Assembly: GCA_019359355.1 (NCBI GenBank)
Contig: JAHHHM010000002.1
Span: 310,001-374,000 of the forward strand
Direction: 5' to 3'
Length of the DNA: 64,000 bases
Source: Microcoleus vaginatus WJT46-NPBG5
Lineage (GTDB): Bacteria > Cyanobacteriota > Cyanobacteriia > Cyanobacteriales > Oscillatoriaceae
How positions within the stretch are numbered: position 1 is the first letter of the stretch; every line of letters starts with the position of its first letter. The notes under the pieces were generated by a model. It saw only the letters and a list, made by a program, of their open reading frames with translations. It ran no database searches and was not told the origin of the DNA. Below, piece by piece: positions 17,584 through 26,248 of this stretch. The translations under genes and the position numbers were made by a program.

Positions 17584-18285
17584 ATGAAAGCAGTTATTTT
17601 ATTATCTGGAGGATTGGATTCCTCCACCGTTTTATATCAAGCCAAAGCTGATGGTTGTGAGTGTTATGCCCTTTCTTTTGATTACCGGCAGCGACACTGG
17701 AAAGAGTTAGAATCCGCTGCACAAATCGCCCACGGTGCCGGTGTGGTAGAACATCAAATTGTCAGCTTTGACTTGCGTCAGTGGGGGGGTTCTGCCTTGA
17801 CGGATGACCGGCTAGATTTGCCTTCTGAACGCAGTTTGGCAGAAATGGCTGTAAATATCCCCATCACTTATGTCCCCGCCCGCAATACCATCTTTTTAAG
17901 TTTTGCCGTCGCCTATGCCGAGGCAATCAATGCCGAGCGCGTTTATATTGGCGTTAATGCTTTAGACTATTCCGGCTATCCAGACTGCCGGCCTGACTAT
18001 ATCCAAGCTATGCAAGAAGTGTACCGCTTGGGAACTAAACAGGGGCGAGAAGGACAGGCAATTACGATTGTTACGCCCCTAATAGACCTTAAGAAAACTG
18101 AAATTATCCAACTGGGTAATCAATTGAGAGTTCCTTGGCAGCAAACTTGGTCTTGCTATGCCGGCACAGAAGAAGCTTGTGGGGTATGTGACTCATGCCG
18201 GTTGCGTCTGGCAGCCTTTGCAGAATTAGGCTTAACCGATCCCTTGCCCTACGCACAACCAGAGGGAAACGACAGCTTCCTTTGA
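17584..18285 (+). CDS. queC: 7-cyano-7-deazaguanine synthase QueC
   Basis: The 233-residue ATP-dependent enzyme converts 7-carboxy-7-deazaguanine to preQ0, a step of queuosine synthesis. The PP-loop LLSGGLDSST is at residues 6-15 and the zinc site CGVCDSC with an upstream cysteine (SCYAGTEEACGVC) is at about 198-210, both intact. ATG at 17584 follows a CTCAGAACT-type repeat rather than a strong ribosome binding site. tgt, which acts later in the same pathway, is in this window at 59.1 kb but not linked. Confidence 0.95.
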   Translation: MKAVILLSGGLDSSTVLYQAKADGCECYALSFDYRQRHWKELESAAQIAHGAGVVEHQIVSFDLRQWGGSALTDDRLDLPSERSLAEMAVNIPITYVPARNTIFLSFAVAYAEAINAERVYIGVNALDYSGYPDCRPDYIQAMQEVYRLGTKQGREGQAITIVTPLIDLKKTEIIQLGNQLRVPWQQTWSCYAGTEEACGVCDSCRLRLAAFAELGLTDPLPYAQPEGNDSFL

Positions 18286-18297
18286 GACAGGGCCGGT

Positions 18298-18894
18298 TTA
18301 GTGGTAAATACTTCCATTCGGCATCACCAACCCCTTCAGCTTTGCCACCGTTAAATCTGTATCAGTCAAATCGACCTCTAGCAAATTCGCCCCCCTGAGA
18401 TCCGCTTCTGTCAGGTTAACCCTCACTAGGATTGATGCCACCAGAATTGCCTCAACCAAAATTGCCCCGATTAAGATCGCTTTGGTCAAGTTTGCCCCAG
18501 CTAGCATTGCTTCAGTCAAATTTGCCATAAACAAATCTGCCTCAAACAGCAATGCCGACGTCAAGTTTGCCTGAATCATATTTGTTTCAACCAATGTTGC
18601 CCCAGATAAATCTGCATTCGTCAAGTCTGCCCCACTCAAGTTAGCCCTTGTTAACGTTGCCCCTCTCAGGTTGGCCCCCCGCAGATCCGCCCGCCATAAA
18701 TCCGCCCCAGTCAAATTGGCCCGTCGCAGATCGGCCCCAGCTAGGTTGGCCCGTCGCAGATCTGCCTCAACTAGCTTCACCCCGCGCAAGTCTGCTTTCT
18801 CTAGGTTCAGGTTGTAAAAACTCCTTTCTCCTGTTTCATACCGCTTCAGAAGTTCTTCAGCCATCATGTTATCTAGCTTAGCCTTCATAATCAT
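18298..18894 (-). CDS. Pentapeptide-repeat protein
   Basis: After about 28 residues (AEELLKRYETGERSFYNL) the 198-residue protein is almost entirely A(D/N)LxxAxL pentapeptides, about 29 units, folding as a right-handed quadrilateral beta helix. The N-terminal ELLxRYxxGER module is typical of cyanobacterial members, and no signal peptide is visible, so it is probably cytosolic. Targets of such proteins are mostly unknown. The start is uncertain between ATG at 18894, 18888, 18867 and 18864. It is convergent with queC with only 12 bases between stops. Confidence 0.88.
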   Translation of the reverse strand: MIMKAKLDNMMAEELLKRYETGERSFYNLNLEKADLRGVKLVEADLRRANLAGADLRRANLTGADLWRADLRGANLRGATLTRANLSGADLTNADLSGATLVETNMIQANLTSALLFEADLFMANLTEAMLAGANLTKAILIGAILVEAILVASILVRVNLTEADLRGANLLEVDLTDTDLTVAKLKGLVMPNGSIYH

Positions 18895-19035
18895 CTAACT
18901 CTGTGTCTTTTTTTGTCAGTGGCGTGACCCAACGATTGAGAAAGACATTTTAGCCGTTAAGCATCGGGACACTTTCAATTGGGTTTGCACGCTATATTTC
19001 AAAGATAGATGGTGCAAGTAAAAAAACCGGGCAGG

Positions 19036-19084
19036 AAATCGGGAAGATTTCAGGTAAAAAATCGGGAAGATTTCGGGAAGATCC
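19036..19084. repeat. Short direct repeat AAATCGGGAAGATTTC
   Basis: Identical 16-base copies start at 19036 and 19059, followed by a partial third copy (GGGAAGATCCC). They lie downstream of the response regulator stop codon. Each copy is also partly self-complementary (GAAATC/GATTTC). Confidence 0.6.
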
Positions 19085-19127
19085 CAAGCAGCCAAAAATA
19101 AAGTTGTCCTCGTTTACAAAAGCCAGA

Positions 19128-19802
19128 TTAAGGAACTTGTTTGAGCCGATAGCCCACGCTGTGGACGGTTTCTATTAAATCATTTGGCGCTCCCCCACCC
19201 TTGAGTTTTTGTCGTAGGCTTTTGATATGAGCCTTAACCGTTTCTTCTTCTGGAAAATCGCGTTCGTCCCAAACTTGTTCCAGCAGCACCCGCCGGCTCA
19301 GCACCCGTCGGCCATTGCGAATGAACGTTTCTAGAAGAGAATATTCTATAGGGGTCAAGTGCAGAGGTTGGCCTGCGTAGGTGACTTCATAGGTACTCGG
19401 ATCAACGCGTAAGTCCCCCCATATCAAAATTGCCGGTGTTGAAGATCCCCGGCGCAGCAAAGCGCGGATACGTGCCAGCAACTCTGGCAGATCAATTGGT
19501 TTAACGACATAATCATCAGCACCGGCATCCAAACCTCTAACTTTATCAGTGCTGGTGTCGCGAGCTGTAATTAGGAGGATAGGGAGGTTATACCCATGAG
19601 AGCGTAGGCGCTGACAAAGAGCAATTCCATCTAACTTAGGAAGCATGACATCTAGCAAAAGCAAGTCATAATCCACCGCTGTGACTTGCTGCCAACCGGC
19701 TTCCCCATCCGTGACAACATCCACCGTATATCGCTGATCTGTGATAGCTTCTGCTAAAGCCTCGCCCAAGCGCACATCATCTTCTACCAGAAGAATTTTC
19801 AT
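19128..19802 (-). CDS. OmpR-family response regulator
   Basis: A 224-residue protein with an N-terminal receiver domain (acidic pair near D8-D9, phospho-acceptor D51 in LLLLDVMLP, lysine in VVKPI near 101) and a C-terminal winged-helix DNA-binding domain (LTPIEYSLLE, VKAHIKSLRQKL, GYRL). It probably acts with the divergent CHASE3 kinase whose start lies less than 90 bases away, a typical two-component pair with a shared promoter region. Similar cyanobacterial regulators are numerous, so a specific name is not justified. Confidence 0.9.
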   Translation of the reverse strand: MKILLVEDDVRLGEALAEAITDQRYTVDVVTDGEAGWQQVTAVDYDLLLLDVMLPKLDGIALCQRLRSHGYNLPILLITARDTSTDKVRGLDAGADDYVVKPIDLPELLARIRALLRRGSSTPAILIWGDLRVDPSTYEVTYAGQPLHLTPIEYSLLETFIRNGRRVLSRRVLLEQVWDERDFPEEETVKAHIKSLRQKLKGGGAPNDLIETVHSVGYRLKQVP

Positions 19803-19889
19803 TGTTAACTTTGCGTTGAAAATTGAAAGCGCTCACACTTGCTCCTGCTACAAGATGGAAGCATTTTTGCTTTAGAGAGGATCACTTCC

Positions 19890-21902
19890 ATGAAAGAGTT
19901 GATTTCAAAAAATATTATTCCCAGCGGATTTAGTTTAGCGTTGCTCATTTTGAGTGCAGTTAGTGCAATTTCATATCAAAGTATGGCGCGACTCATAGAC
20001 ACCTTTAAATGGGTGCAGCACACTTACGAGGTTCAGGTAAACCTAGAAAGTTTGCTTTCTACTATCAAAGATGCAGAAGCAGGGCGGCGGGGTTATATCA
20101 TTACAGGTGATCCGGCACTGCTCGAACCCTATAATGCAGCAATTGAAACAATTAACCCACGAATCCAAAATCTGCGGCAGTTAACTGCCGATAACCCCAA
20201 CCAGCAGCGCCGGCTCGATATGCTTGAACCCTTAATTGCCGAGAAAGTGGCTGGTTTCAAGCAGTCGCTCGCCTTACCGCCCAACCAACGCAAGAGCGCT
20301 TCGTTGCAGATTGCCGTAACGGAAGAGGGCAAAAGGATTATGGATGAGATCCGCCAGAAGATCCGGCAGATGCAAAACGAAGAGCAGCAGTTGTTAAAAC
20401 AACGATCAGCCACCGCTGCAGCTAGCCTCAGACAGGCAATGCTCACTGACTCCATCGGCACCGGCCTTAGTTTTGCGCTGCTGTTATTAGTTTACTCTCT
20501 CCTTCATCGCGAGAACAAAAAACGCCGGCAGGCAGAAGAGGCGCTCCGCATAGCGAATGAAAAATTAGAAATAAGAGTGGGAGAACGAACTGCACAGTTA
20601 GCCACAACCAATCAATCGCTCCAAGCAGAAATTATCGAGCGCCAACGAGCTGAAACGGCTGTGAGGGAGAGCGAAGAACGCTTCCGTTCCTTGATCGAAA
20701 ATGCCTTGGATATTATTACTGTCTTGGACGAGCGCGGCACTGTGCGCTATGAAAGTCCATCGGCTGAAAAAGTTTTAGGATACAAACCGGAAAACTTGGT
20801 CAATCAAAACTTTTTTGGCTACATTCATCCGGATGATGTGGGAACTGCCCTTGAGACTTTCACTCATGCCCTTGAAAATTCGGGAGTTGCTTTATCTATC
20901 GAGTTTCGCTTTCAGCATCACGACGGTTCCTGGCTTGTTCTGGAAGCCATCGGTCAGAAGTTTTTAGATGTTTCGGGAGCGATTAATTTTGTTGTCAATT
21001 CTCGCGATATCACAGAACGTAAGCGAGCTGAAGAAGTTCGTATGGCGTTAGAAAAAGAACAAGAACTAAGCGAACTCAAACTTCGTTTTTTTTCGATGAC
21101 TTCTCACGAGTTTCGCACGCCGATTAGCACAATTTTAATTTCGGCTCAAATTCTGGAAGGTTGTCAGGATCAATGGCTGGATGAGAAAAAACTGAGAAAT
21201 ATCCTGCGAATTCAATCAGCCGCCAAAAGTTTAACGCAACTTTTAGCGGATATTATGACAATTACTCGAGCAGAAGCCGGAAAACTTGAGTTCAACCCTG
21301 CGCCACTGAATTTAGAAAAGTTTTGTTCTAATTTAGTGGAAGAAATGCAGTTAGCGGATAACAATCAGCACCAGCTCGTTTTTGTGAGTCATGGTAGAGA
21401 GACGTTGAAGGCTGGGGATGTTTCTCCTCCTGATGCCCTCGCCCCGTTACCTGTGGCAGACAAATCACTATCCGAAGGGGGCAAAGGATTTGGAATGCCT
21501 CGCCTGGATGAAAAGCTACTGCATTCTATTTTGATAAATTTGCTGTCGAATGCGATTAAGTATTCTCCCGCCGGCAGTACCGTTTGGTTTACACTGTCTT
21601 ATCAATTGCCAGAAAGAAAAAGAGATTTTGAGGAAAATCTAGAGGCTGCCGGTGAAGATTACCCACCTTCAGACCTTGCCGTTTTTCGCATTCAAGATGA
21701 AGGCATCGGCATTCCTTTAAAAGACCAGCAGCGATTGTTTGAGTTGTTTCATCGGGGAGAAAATGTAGGAAAAGTTTCCGGTGCAGGCTTGGGATTGGCG
21801 GTTGTCAAAAAGTGTGTGGAATTACACGGCGGCAGCCTCACAATGAGGAGTGAAGAGGGAGCCGGCACTACATTTACGGTGACGATTCCTTTAAAGTATT
21901 GA
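19890..21902 (+). CDS. CHASE3-PAS sensor histidine kinase
   Basis: From the ATG at 19890 the protein has 670 residues: membrane helix near 10-28, CHASE3 sensor domain (KDAEAGRRGYIITGD near 66) to about 185, a second helix near 186-207, a coiled linker, one PAS domain (SEERFRSLIENALDI, then DITERK) about 255-380, HisKA with the H-box SHEFRTP near 405, and HATPase_c with LLSNAIKYSP, DEGIGIP and GAGLGLAV. It senses an unknown periplasmic or membrane signal and should phosphorylate the divergent OmpR-type regulator. The frame extends 17 codons upstream to a TTG, but AGAGAGG at 19873-19879 favours the ATG. An insert of about 20 residues follows DNNQHQL in the ATPase domain. Confidence 0.9.
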   Translation: MKELISKNIIPSGFSLALLILSAVSAISYQSMARLIDTFKWVQHTYEVQVNLESLLSTIKDAEAGRRGYIITGDPALLEPYNAAIETINPRIQNLRQLTADNPNQQRRLDMLEPLIAEKVAGFKQSLALPPNQRKSASLQIAVTEEGKRIMDEIRQKIRQMQNEEQQLLKQRSATAAASLRQAMLTDSIGTGLSFALLLLVYSLLHRENKKRRQAEEALRIANEKLEIRVGERTAQLATTNQSLQAEIIERQRAETAVRESEERFRSLIENALDIITVLDERGTVRYESPSAEKVLGYKPENLVNQNFFGYIHPDDVGTALETFTHALENSGVALSIEFRFQHHDGSWLVLEAIGQKFLDVSGAINFVVNSRDITERKRAEEVRMALEKEQELSELKLRFFSMTSHEFRTPISTILISAQILEGCQDQWLDEKKLRNILRIQSAAKSLTQLLADIMTITRAEAGKLEFNPAPLNLEKFCSNLVEEMQLADNNQHQLVFVSHGRETLKAGDVSPPDALAPLPVADKSLSEGGKGFGMPRLDEKLLHSILINLLSNAIKYSPAGSTVWFTLSYQLPERKRDFEENLEAAGEDYPPSDLAVFRIQDEGIGIPLKDQQRLFELFHRGENVGKVSGAGLGLAVVKKCVELHGGSLTMRSEEGAGTTFTVTIPLKY

Positions 21903-21912
21903 AACAAAATTT

Positions 21913-23451
21913 TTAAGGATTGGCTGGATCGTCAAATTCTGAGTGTTCCGGCTGCATTTCTACGATGTCTTCGATTGCATATTGATTGAGCTGTTCGTTG
22001 TCTGGTGAAGATTCTAGGCGATGAATTTGAATTTTATGCAAGCGCGGGCCTTCGGCTGAGATGACCGTGAGTTCCAAATATTGATATTTTAATATCTCGC
22101 CAACAGTGGGAATTTTCTGCATCTCGTAGATGAGGAAACCTCCCAAAGTTTGGTACTCATCGGTCAAGGGCAAATTTAAATTGAGCAGATCGTTGACTTC
22201 TTCTAAGTCTAGTTGGGCCTGTACGATGAATGTCTGGTCGTCTAAAATTTCCACGTTCAACTCTTCTGTGTCTGCCGGCTCAACGCTATCGCCAATAATT
22301 TCAGCAATCACATCTTTAATTGTGACTAAACCGGCAGTCCCGCCAAATTCATCGACGATCATCACCATATAAGTGTTAGATCGCTGCATCAGTTGTAGCA
22401 GTTCACGCAAAGGGGTGTATTCTGGCACAAATCGAGCCGGTCGCACCCAAGGCTGCACCTGCGTTTGTGGGGTGAGAATGCCTTGAGATAAAGGCTCTGC
22501 CAACTCCTTGAAGTCAATAATGCCGCGAATATCGTCTAAGGATTCCTCCATGACGGGATAGCGGGAATAGTCGGTGGCTACCACTTCAGCTAGTAGCATT
22601 TGGAAGGTGGCTGTCGTGGGAAGGGCGGAAATGCTGGTGCGGGGAACCATGATTTCCCCAGCTGATACGTCCCCAAACTCAAAGACATTGTTGAGCAGTT
22701 CCCGCTCCTCTGCTTGCAAGCCGGTGGACTCGCTGGAGGTGGCGATAATCAGCTGTAACTCTTCTGGGGTGACTTGATGATACCAACCTTGGCCGGTGTA
22801 GCGAATTCCCACGAGCCGCAGCAGCCAGCGAGTCGATTGATTGAGAATCCAAATAAAGGGGTTGAAAATACGGGCGATGGCCAAACTGGGCGAACCTAAG
22901 AACCGGGCGAGCTGCTCTGAGTACAGCAAGGCAACAGATTTGGGGCACAACTCGCCTAAAACAATTTGCAGGTAAGCAACCAGGAAAAAGGCAATGGGGA
23001 TGGAGAAAGAATGGGCCATCACCTGCTTCATGGCCATTGGCAGGGGCAGGTGCACAATGGTGCCGGCAACGAGTCCAGACATTGTATTCTCACCGATCCA
23101 GCCCAAGGCGAGACTGGAGAGGGTGATTCCTAACTGGGTGGTAGACAGCAGCCGGTCTATACTGCGCTGTAAGTCTTGAACAGTTTTTGCTTGGATATCG
23201 CCGGCATCGACTAACTGGTTAATTCGGGATCGCCGAACCGACACCATCGAAAACTCAGCGGTTACAAAAAAAGCATTGATTGCAATCAGCAGAAACACTG
23301 ATAGCAATCGCAGCGTGACATCTGACGGCGTTAAGTCAGAAGCGATAGAGGCTCGATTCACTAAACTGCTGTTACCTGCCTCCAAGACAGCGACAGCGAA
23401 AGTGTTCGTCCACCAAATAGAGAAAGGGTTTAAAGCAGGCACCGGCGTCAT
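21913..23451 (-). CDS. CNNM/CorC-type transporter-associated protein (hemolysin family)
   Basis: The 512-residue membrane protein has a DUF21/CNNM domain with four hydrophobic segments (about residues 40-220), a CBS pair (about 240-365, starting EIMVPRTSISALP) and a CorC_HlyC domain at the C-terminus (LGGFLIYEMQKIPTVGE). The family has been linked to Mg2+/Co2+ efflux or regulation, and the name hemolysin is historical. It converges with the CHASE3 kinase gene, leaving 10 bases between stops. The N-terminal 30 residues before the first helix are poorly conserved in such proteins, so the exact start is open. Confidence 0.88.
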   Translation of the reverse strand: MTPVPALNPFSIWWTNTFAVAVLEAGNSSLVNRASIASDLTPSDVTLRLLSVFLLIAINAFFVTAEFSMVSVRRSRINQLVDAGDIQAKTVQDLQRSIDRLLSTTQLGITLSSLALGWIGENTMSGLVAGTIVHLPLPMAMKQVMAHSFSIPIAFFLVAYLQIVLGELCPKSVALLYSEQLARFLGSPSLAIARIFNPFIWILNQSTRWLLRLVGIRYTGQGWYHQVTPEELQLIIATSSESTGLQAEERELLNNVFEFGDVSAGEIMVPRTSISALPTTATFQMLLAEVVATDYSRYPVMEESLDDIRGIIDFKELAEPLSQGILTPQTQVQPWVRPARFVPEYTPLRELLQLMQRSNTYMVMIVDEFGGTAGLVTIKDVIAEIIGDSVEPADTEELNVEILDDQTFIVQAQLDLEEVNDLLNLNLPLTDEYQTLGGFLIYEMQKIPTVGEILKYQYLELTVISAEGPRLHKIQIHRLESSPDNEQLNQYAIEDIVEMQPEHSEFDDPANP

Positions 23452-23676
23452 TAATGATTGGGGACTGAAACGTGAAAAGAGAAAATTAAAAAACGAGAAG
23501 CTGCAAGGAAGTTTCCCCAGGATAATTCTCGCTTCTCCCTAGTCTATTCCGCTTCATTCCTGTTGCTTAGCTCACCCCTAGGATGCCAGACATTTGCAAA
23601 TGCCAGGGTCGATGAAAACCGGCTGTCAGCTTGAGTGAAAGCTGCGATGCCTGGTTCACTAGGGCTGTCGGAATCT

Positions 23677-24078
23677 TCAACTTACCAGAAAAGGACTCAC
23701 CATTTGGAGCGATTGTTCTGGCAAACCCTGGAGGTTGACACTCAGCAGTCGCCCTTGGGCATCTGTCGGTTTAGCAGACTGCTGATCTTTTTCATCTTCG
23801 CTTTCAGTCTGATTTTTTTGTGTGTTCGCCCCCTTGCCTTCCATGTGGGCTTTGACGTTTTTCAAGATCTCTGGCTCTTTGAGAATGAGCATCTGATCCC
23901 GATTGGCCGGAGTTCCCTTGCGGTTCGCGGCATTATTACTCGGGCGGACATCCGGCTGCGTAATTCCTTTGAGTGCTTCACGACCGAGGGCAAATCCCCA
24001 GGTTCCGCTCACCATGCCGGCTGTAAACATCAGGGCTAGTAGAGTGAACGTGAGCGCCACAGTTGGATTCAATTTCAT
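23677..24078 (-). CDS. Conserved hypothetical, single membrane anchor
   Basis: The 133-residue protein has one N-terminal hydrophobic helix (about residues 8-30) and a polar, charged remainder (a long Glu/Asp/Lys/Gln stretch around 85-105) ending in LPEQSLQMVSPFLVS. It resembles cyanobacterial hypothetical proteins with one membrane span. No enzymatic motif is visible. The start ATG at 24076-24078 lies in a spacer with a promoter presumably before it. Confidence 0.6.
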   Translation of the reverse strand: MKLNPTVALTFTLLALMFTAGMVSGTWGFALGREALKGITQPDVRPSNNAANRKGTPANRDQMLILKEPEILKNVKAHMEGKGANTQKNQTESEDEKDQQSAKPTDAQGRLLSVNLQGLPEQSLQMVSPFLVS

Positions 24079-24354
24079 GGTTTTGGTGAGGAAGTGACCA
24101 AATGGCTATGCTAAGGGCAACAATAAACTTTATTGTAGTTTCAAAGTTTTAGCACGACCTTCGGGAAATTTAAACGTACGGCGTGCAGTCAACGATTGCG
24201 GTCTGCCCAGATATGTGGACACCGGCAGCCGATTTAGGTTATAATTTTTTTACGTTTGGTAAAAATAGAGGATTAAACTAAGAAAGTCGGCAAAAAAACT
24301 GCCCACTCATCCTTAAGTCCGATAGCAATCCGCTATACTAATACCAAGACTTTC

Positions 24355-24427
24355 CGGCAGTTGGCCGAGCGGTTCAGGCAGCGAACTCATAATTCGCCCT
24401 AGGCAGGTTCAACTCCTGCACTGCCGA
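24355..24427 (+). tRNA. tRNA with anticodon CAU (Met, or Ile2 if lysidinylated)
   Basis: The 73 bases fold cleanly: acceptor CGGCAGT/ACTGCCG (7 of 7 pairs) with discriminator A, D arm GGCCGAGCGGT.., anticodon stem GCGAA/TTCGC with loop CTCATAA, variable loop CCTAG and T arm GCAGG/CCTGC with loop TTCAACT. CCA is not encoded. The initiator features (unpaired C1-A72, GGG/CCC anticodon stem) are absent, so elongator Met or tRNA-Ile(k2CAU) is meant. The D arm TGGCCGAGCGGTT looks like that of class II Ser tRNAs although the variable loop is short, which is unusual. Confidence 0.85.
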
Positions 24428-24611
24428 TTTACTTTATGTTGAGATGTGGGGCATGATCCTTATCAGGCCGGTTCTGGATCTGTGAAGAATGCCAGACACG
24501 GCATGATAAAGATGAAAGTGTAGCCATGCCAATCCGAAATTTCAGCGCCAGCCGAGTTGATTTTATCCGTTGCCGGTGAACGTGTGGCGAGAGAACGAAT
24601 CAGTGAGAGTG

Positions 24612-25067
24612 CTAGGGATTCTGGATTGGCCCATTGTAGTCTACGGTGGCTTGAAACGTGTTTTGATCAACAGTAACGACGCTTTCCACCGTTGGAGTCA
24701 TCGCTCCAGGAGTGCCGCCTTGAAATGTGAACGTCCAAGTGCCATCGCCGTTATCAACGAAGGGAGACTCGATGGAGGGGCCGTGCATGGAACTTTCGGC
24801 ACGATACTCGTTTAAGCCGCCGTTCGCCATCTCAGCCGCTTGACGAGCAATATTTTTAGCGCGATTTAGTTGAGTCGGATTAATCGCCGGCACAGAAGTG
24901 CTGTCTGTTGCTTGAGCGAAGGAAGCGTTACGGGGAATGGCCATTTCAGCTAAAGTTCGGGTTGCCGGTGCGATAGCAGCCACAGCTACAGCAGAGAGAA
25001 CGAGGATGACTGTTTTCACGTTTGATACACTCCTGAGATGGGACAGTTTTTCTCTTAGCCAACTCAT
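24612..25067 (-). CDS. Secreted hypothetical protein
   Basis: The protein has about 151 residues from the ATG at 25065-25067 (a TTG ten codons upstream is in frame). A basic start and hydrophobic stretch (VKTVILVLSAVAVAAIAPA) suggest a signal peptide or anchor. The mature part includes NRAKNIARQAAEMANGG and a beta-rich end (DGTWTFTFQGG, VTVDQNTFQATVDYNGP). No family is recognised. It is convergent with nothing close and appears monocistronic; the next plus-strand gene begins at 25370. Confidence 0.7.
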   Translation of the reverse strand: MSWLREKLSHLRSVSNVKTVILVLSAVAVAAIAPATRTLAEMAIPRNASFAQATDSTSVPAINPTQLNRAKNIARQAAEMANGGLNEYRAESSMHGPSIESPFVDNGDGTWTFTFQGGTPGAMTPTVESVVTVDQNTFQATVDYNGPIQNP

Positions 25068-25369
25068 TTTAAAAGGCTCTAAACCAGAGTCGAGCAAGAA
25101 AGTCGTAGAATTAATTAATACATCAACCCAGAAAATCTATTGACTATCAGACTCATCCAGGAAATATTTTATAATCATATATCAGACGCTGATGCACTTC
25201 ACTTGTGAGCTGCCGGTTCTTAAATTTATTCATCGATTGCTTGCACGCTCTTTTCTCTCGTCTAGGCCGGCAGTTGGCAACCCCAGCTTTTGTACTGGCG
25301 TGAGATGTGAGATGTTTGTCCTCTCCAATTTTTCCATTATCCAGCCCCCGCACAGGGAGGGAAGGCGTT

Positions 25370-25837
25370 ATGACTGAACCGTTAAATGAAATGCTTTCGA
25401 GAGAAATTGCGAAGCGCTTCAAAAGCAAAGCTAAAACTTGCTTTGATAATGCTTGCAAGGCAGCACTGGCAACCGAGGGAGCCATCTATGTTCAAGGCTT
25501 TTTGGCGATAGCTGGAGGTCCGTACAAGCCGATTGAGTATAGCTGGATAGAGATAGAGGGCCAGATTGTTGATCCCACCTTTCCCCACCTTGGCCAAAGT
25601 GCTGAAAACCTCTATTACTTTCCCGCACAGCGTTTAAAAATAAAGCAACTCAAAGCAATTTTAGAAGAATCAAAAGAAGATTATCCAGAGGATGACCCGC
25701 TGCCAATTCATGGCGATCCGCCTTATGAGTATTATGGCGATGTCATGCTAGGAGGAAAGGATTACCAAACTGCTTATAATTTAGCAGTAGCGAAGTGTAC
25801 AGAATTAAACAAACCCAGAAAGCCGCAAGCAGATTGA
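25370..25837 (+). CDS. Hypothetical protein, transglutaminase-like pattern
   Basis: The 155-residue soluble protein starts at ATG 25370, preceded by GGGAGGGAAGG. The middle carries a cysteine helix (KTCFDNACKAAL) and the segment YSWIEIEGQIVDPTF, which resembles the H-W-E-x-DG-x-x-x-DPT strand of transglutaminase/NlpC-like folds, although the expected histidine is replaced by Y-S. This is only a pattern match by eye. The C-terminus is acidic then lysine-rich. It could equally be an unrelated hypothetical. An in-frame TTG/ATG upstream would add 21 residues of poor composition. Confidence 0.65.
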   Translation: MTEPLNEMLSREIAKRFKSKAKTCFDNACKAALATEGAIYVQGFLAIAGGPYKPIEYSWIEIEGQIVDPTFPHLGQSAENLYYFPAQRLKIKQLKAILEESKEDYPEDDPLPIHGDPPYEYYGDVMLGGKDYQTAYNLAVAKCTELNKPRKPQAD

Positions 25838-26248
25838 TTCAACCGCTCAATTAAAGTTTAATGTACACTCACCCTTCATTCGTTTGGGATCGCACGGGGT
25901 TACCCTGTAGTGTAGATGCGTTGAGCATTAGTTCGTGACACGAGATAAATTTGAATAACCGGCACTGTTTTTTACAAATCTTGCCCACTCTCCTAGGCAG
26001 ATTTTTGAGTGGTTTGTGCTGAGTGGGAGACTAGGAAGGCTTACAAGAATAGGTTTTTTATAGAGTCTGCCGGCAGCGCTAAAGCGACAGGCTAAAACTT
26101 TCATATTTTTGTTGTCTGTTTCCTTCTCCCCCTTAATTTCCATAGAAAAAAGAAATAGATAGCAGGTGATAGGGTGCCGGCTCACGGAGAAGTTAGGCGA
26201 GTAGGCATTAAAATTTTAGGGTAATTGCATCTATCTTGAGATAGATTG
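25838..26248. other. Intergenic region before the large kinase-cyclase gene
   Basis: About 410 bases with no gene support and no clear hairpin or operator. It must hold the promoter of the 5.4-kb plus-strand gene that follows. A minus-strand frame of 85 codons here has no supporting features. Confidence 0.5.

Noticed and set aside
24570-24815. 81-codon plus-strand frame
   Set aside because: Antisense to the secreted hypothetical gene and without independent support.
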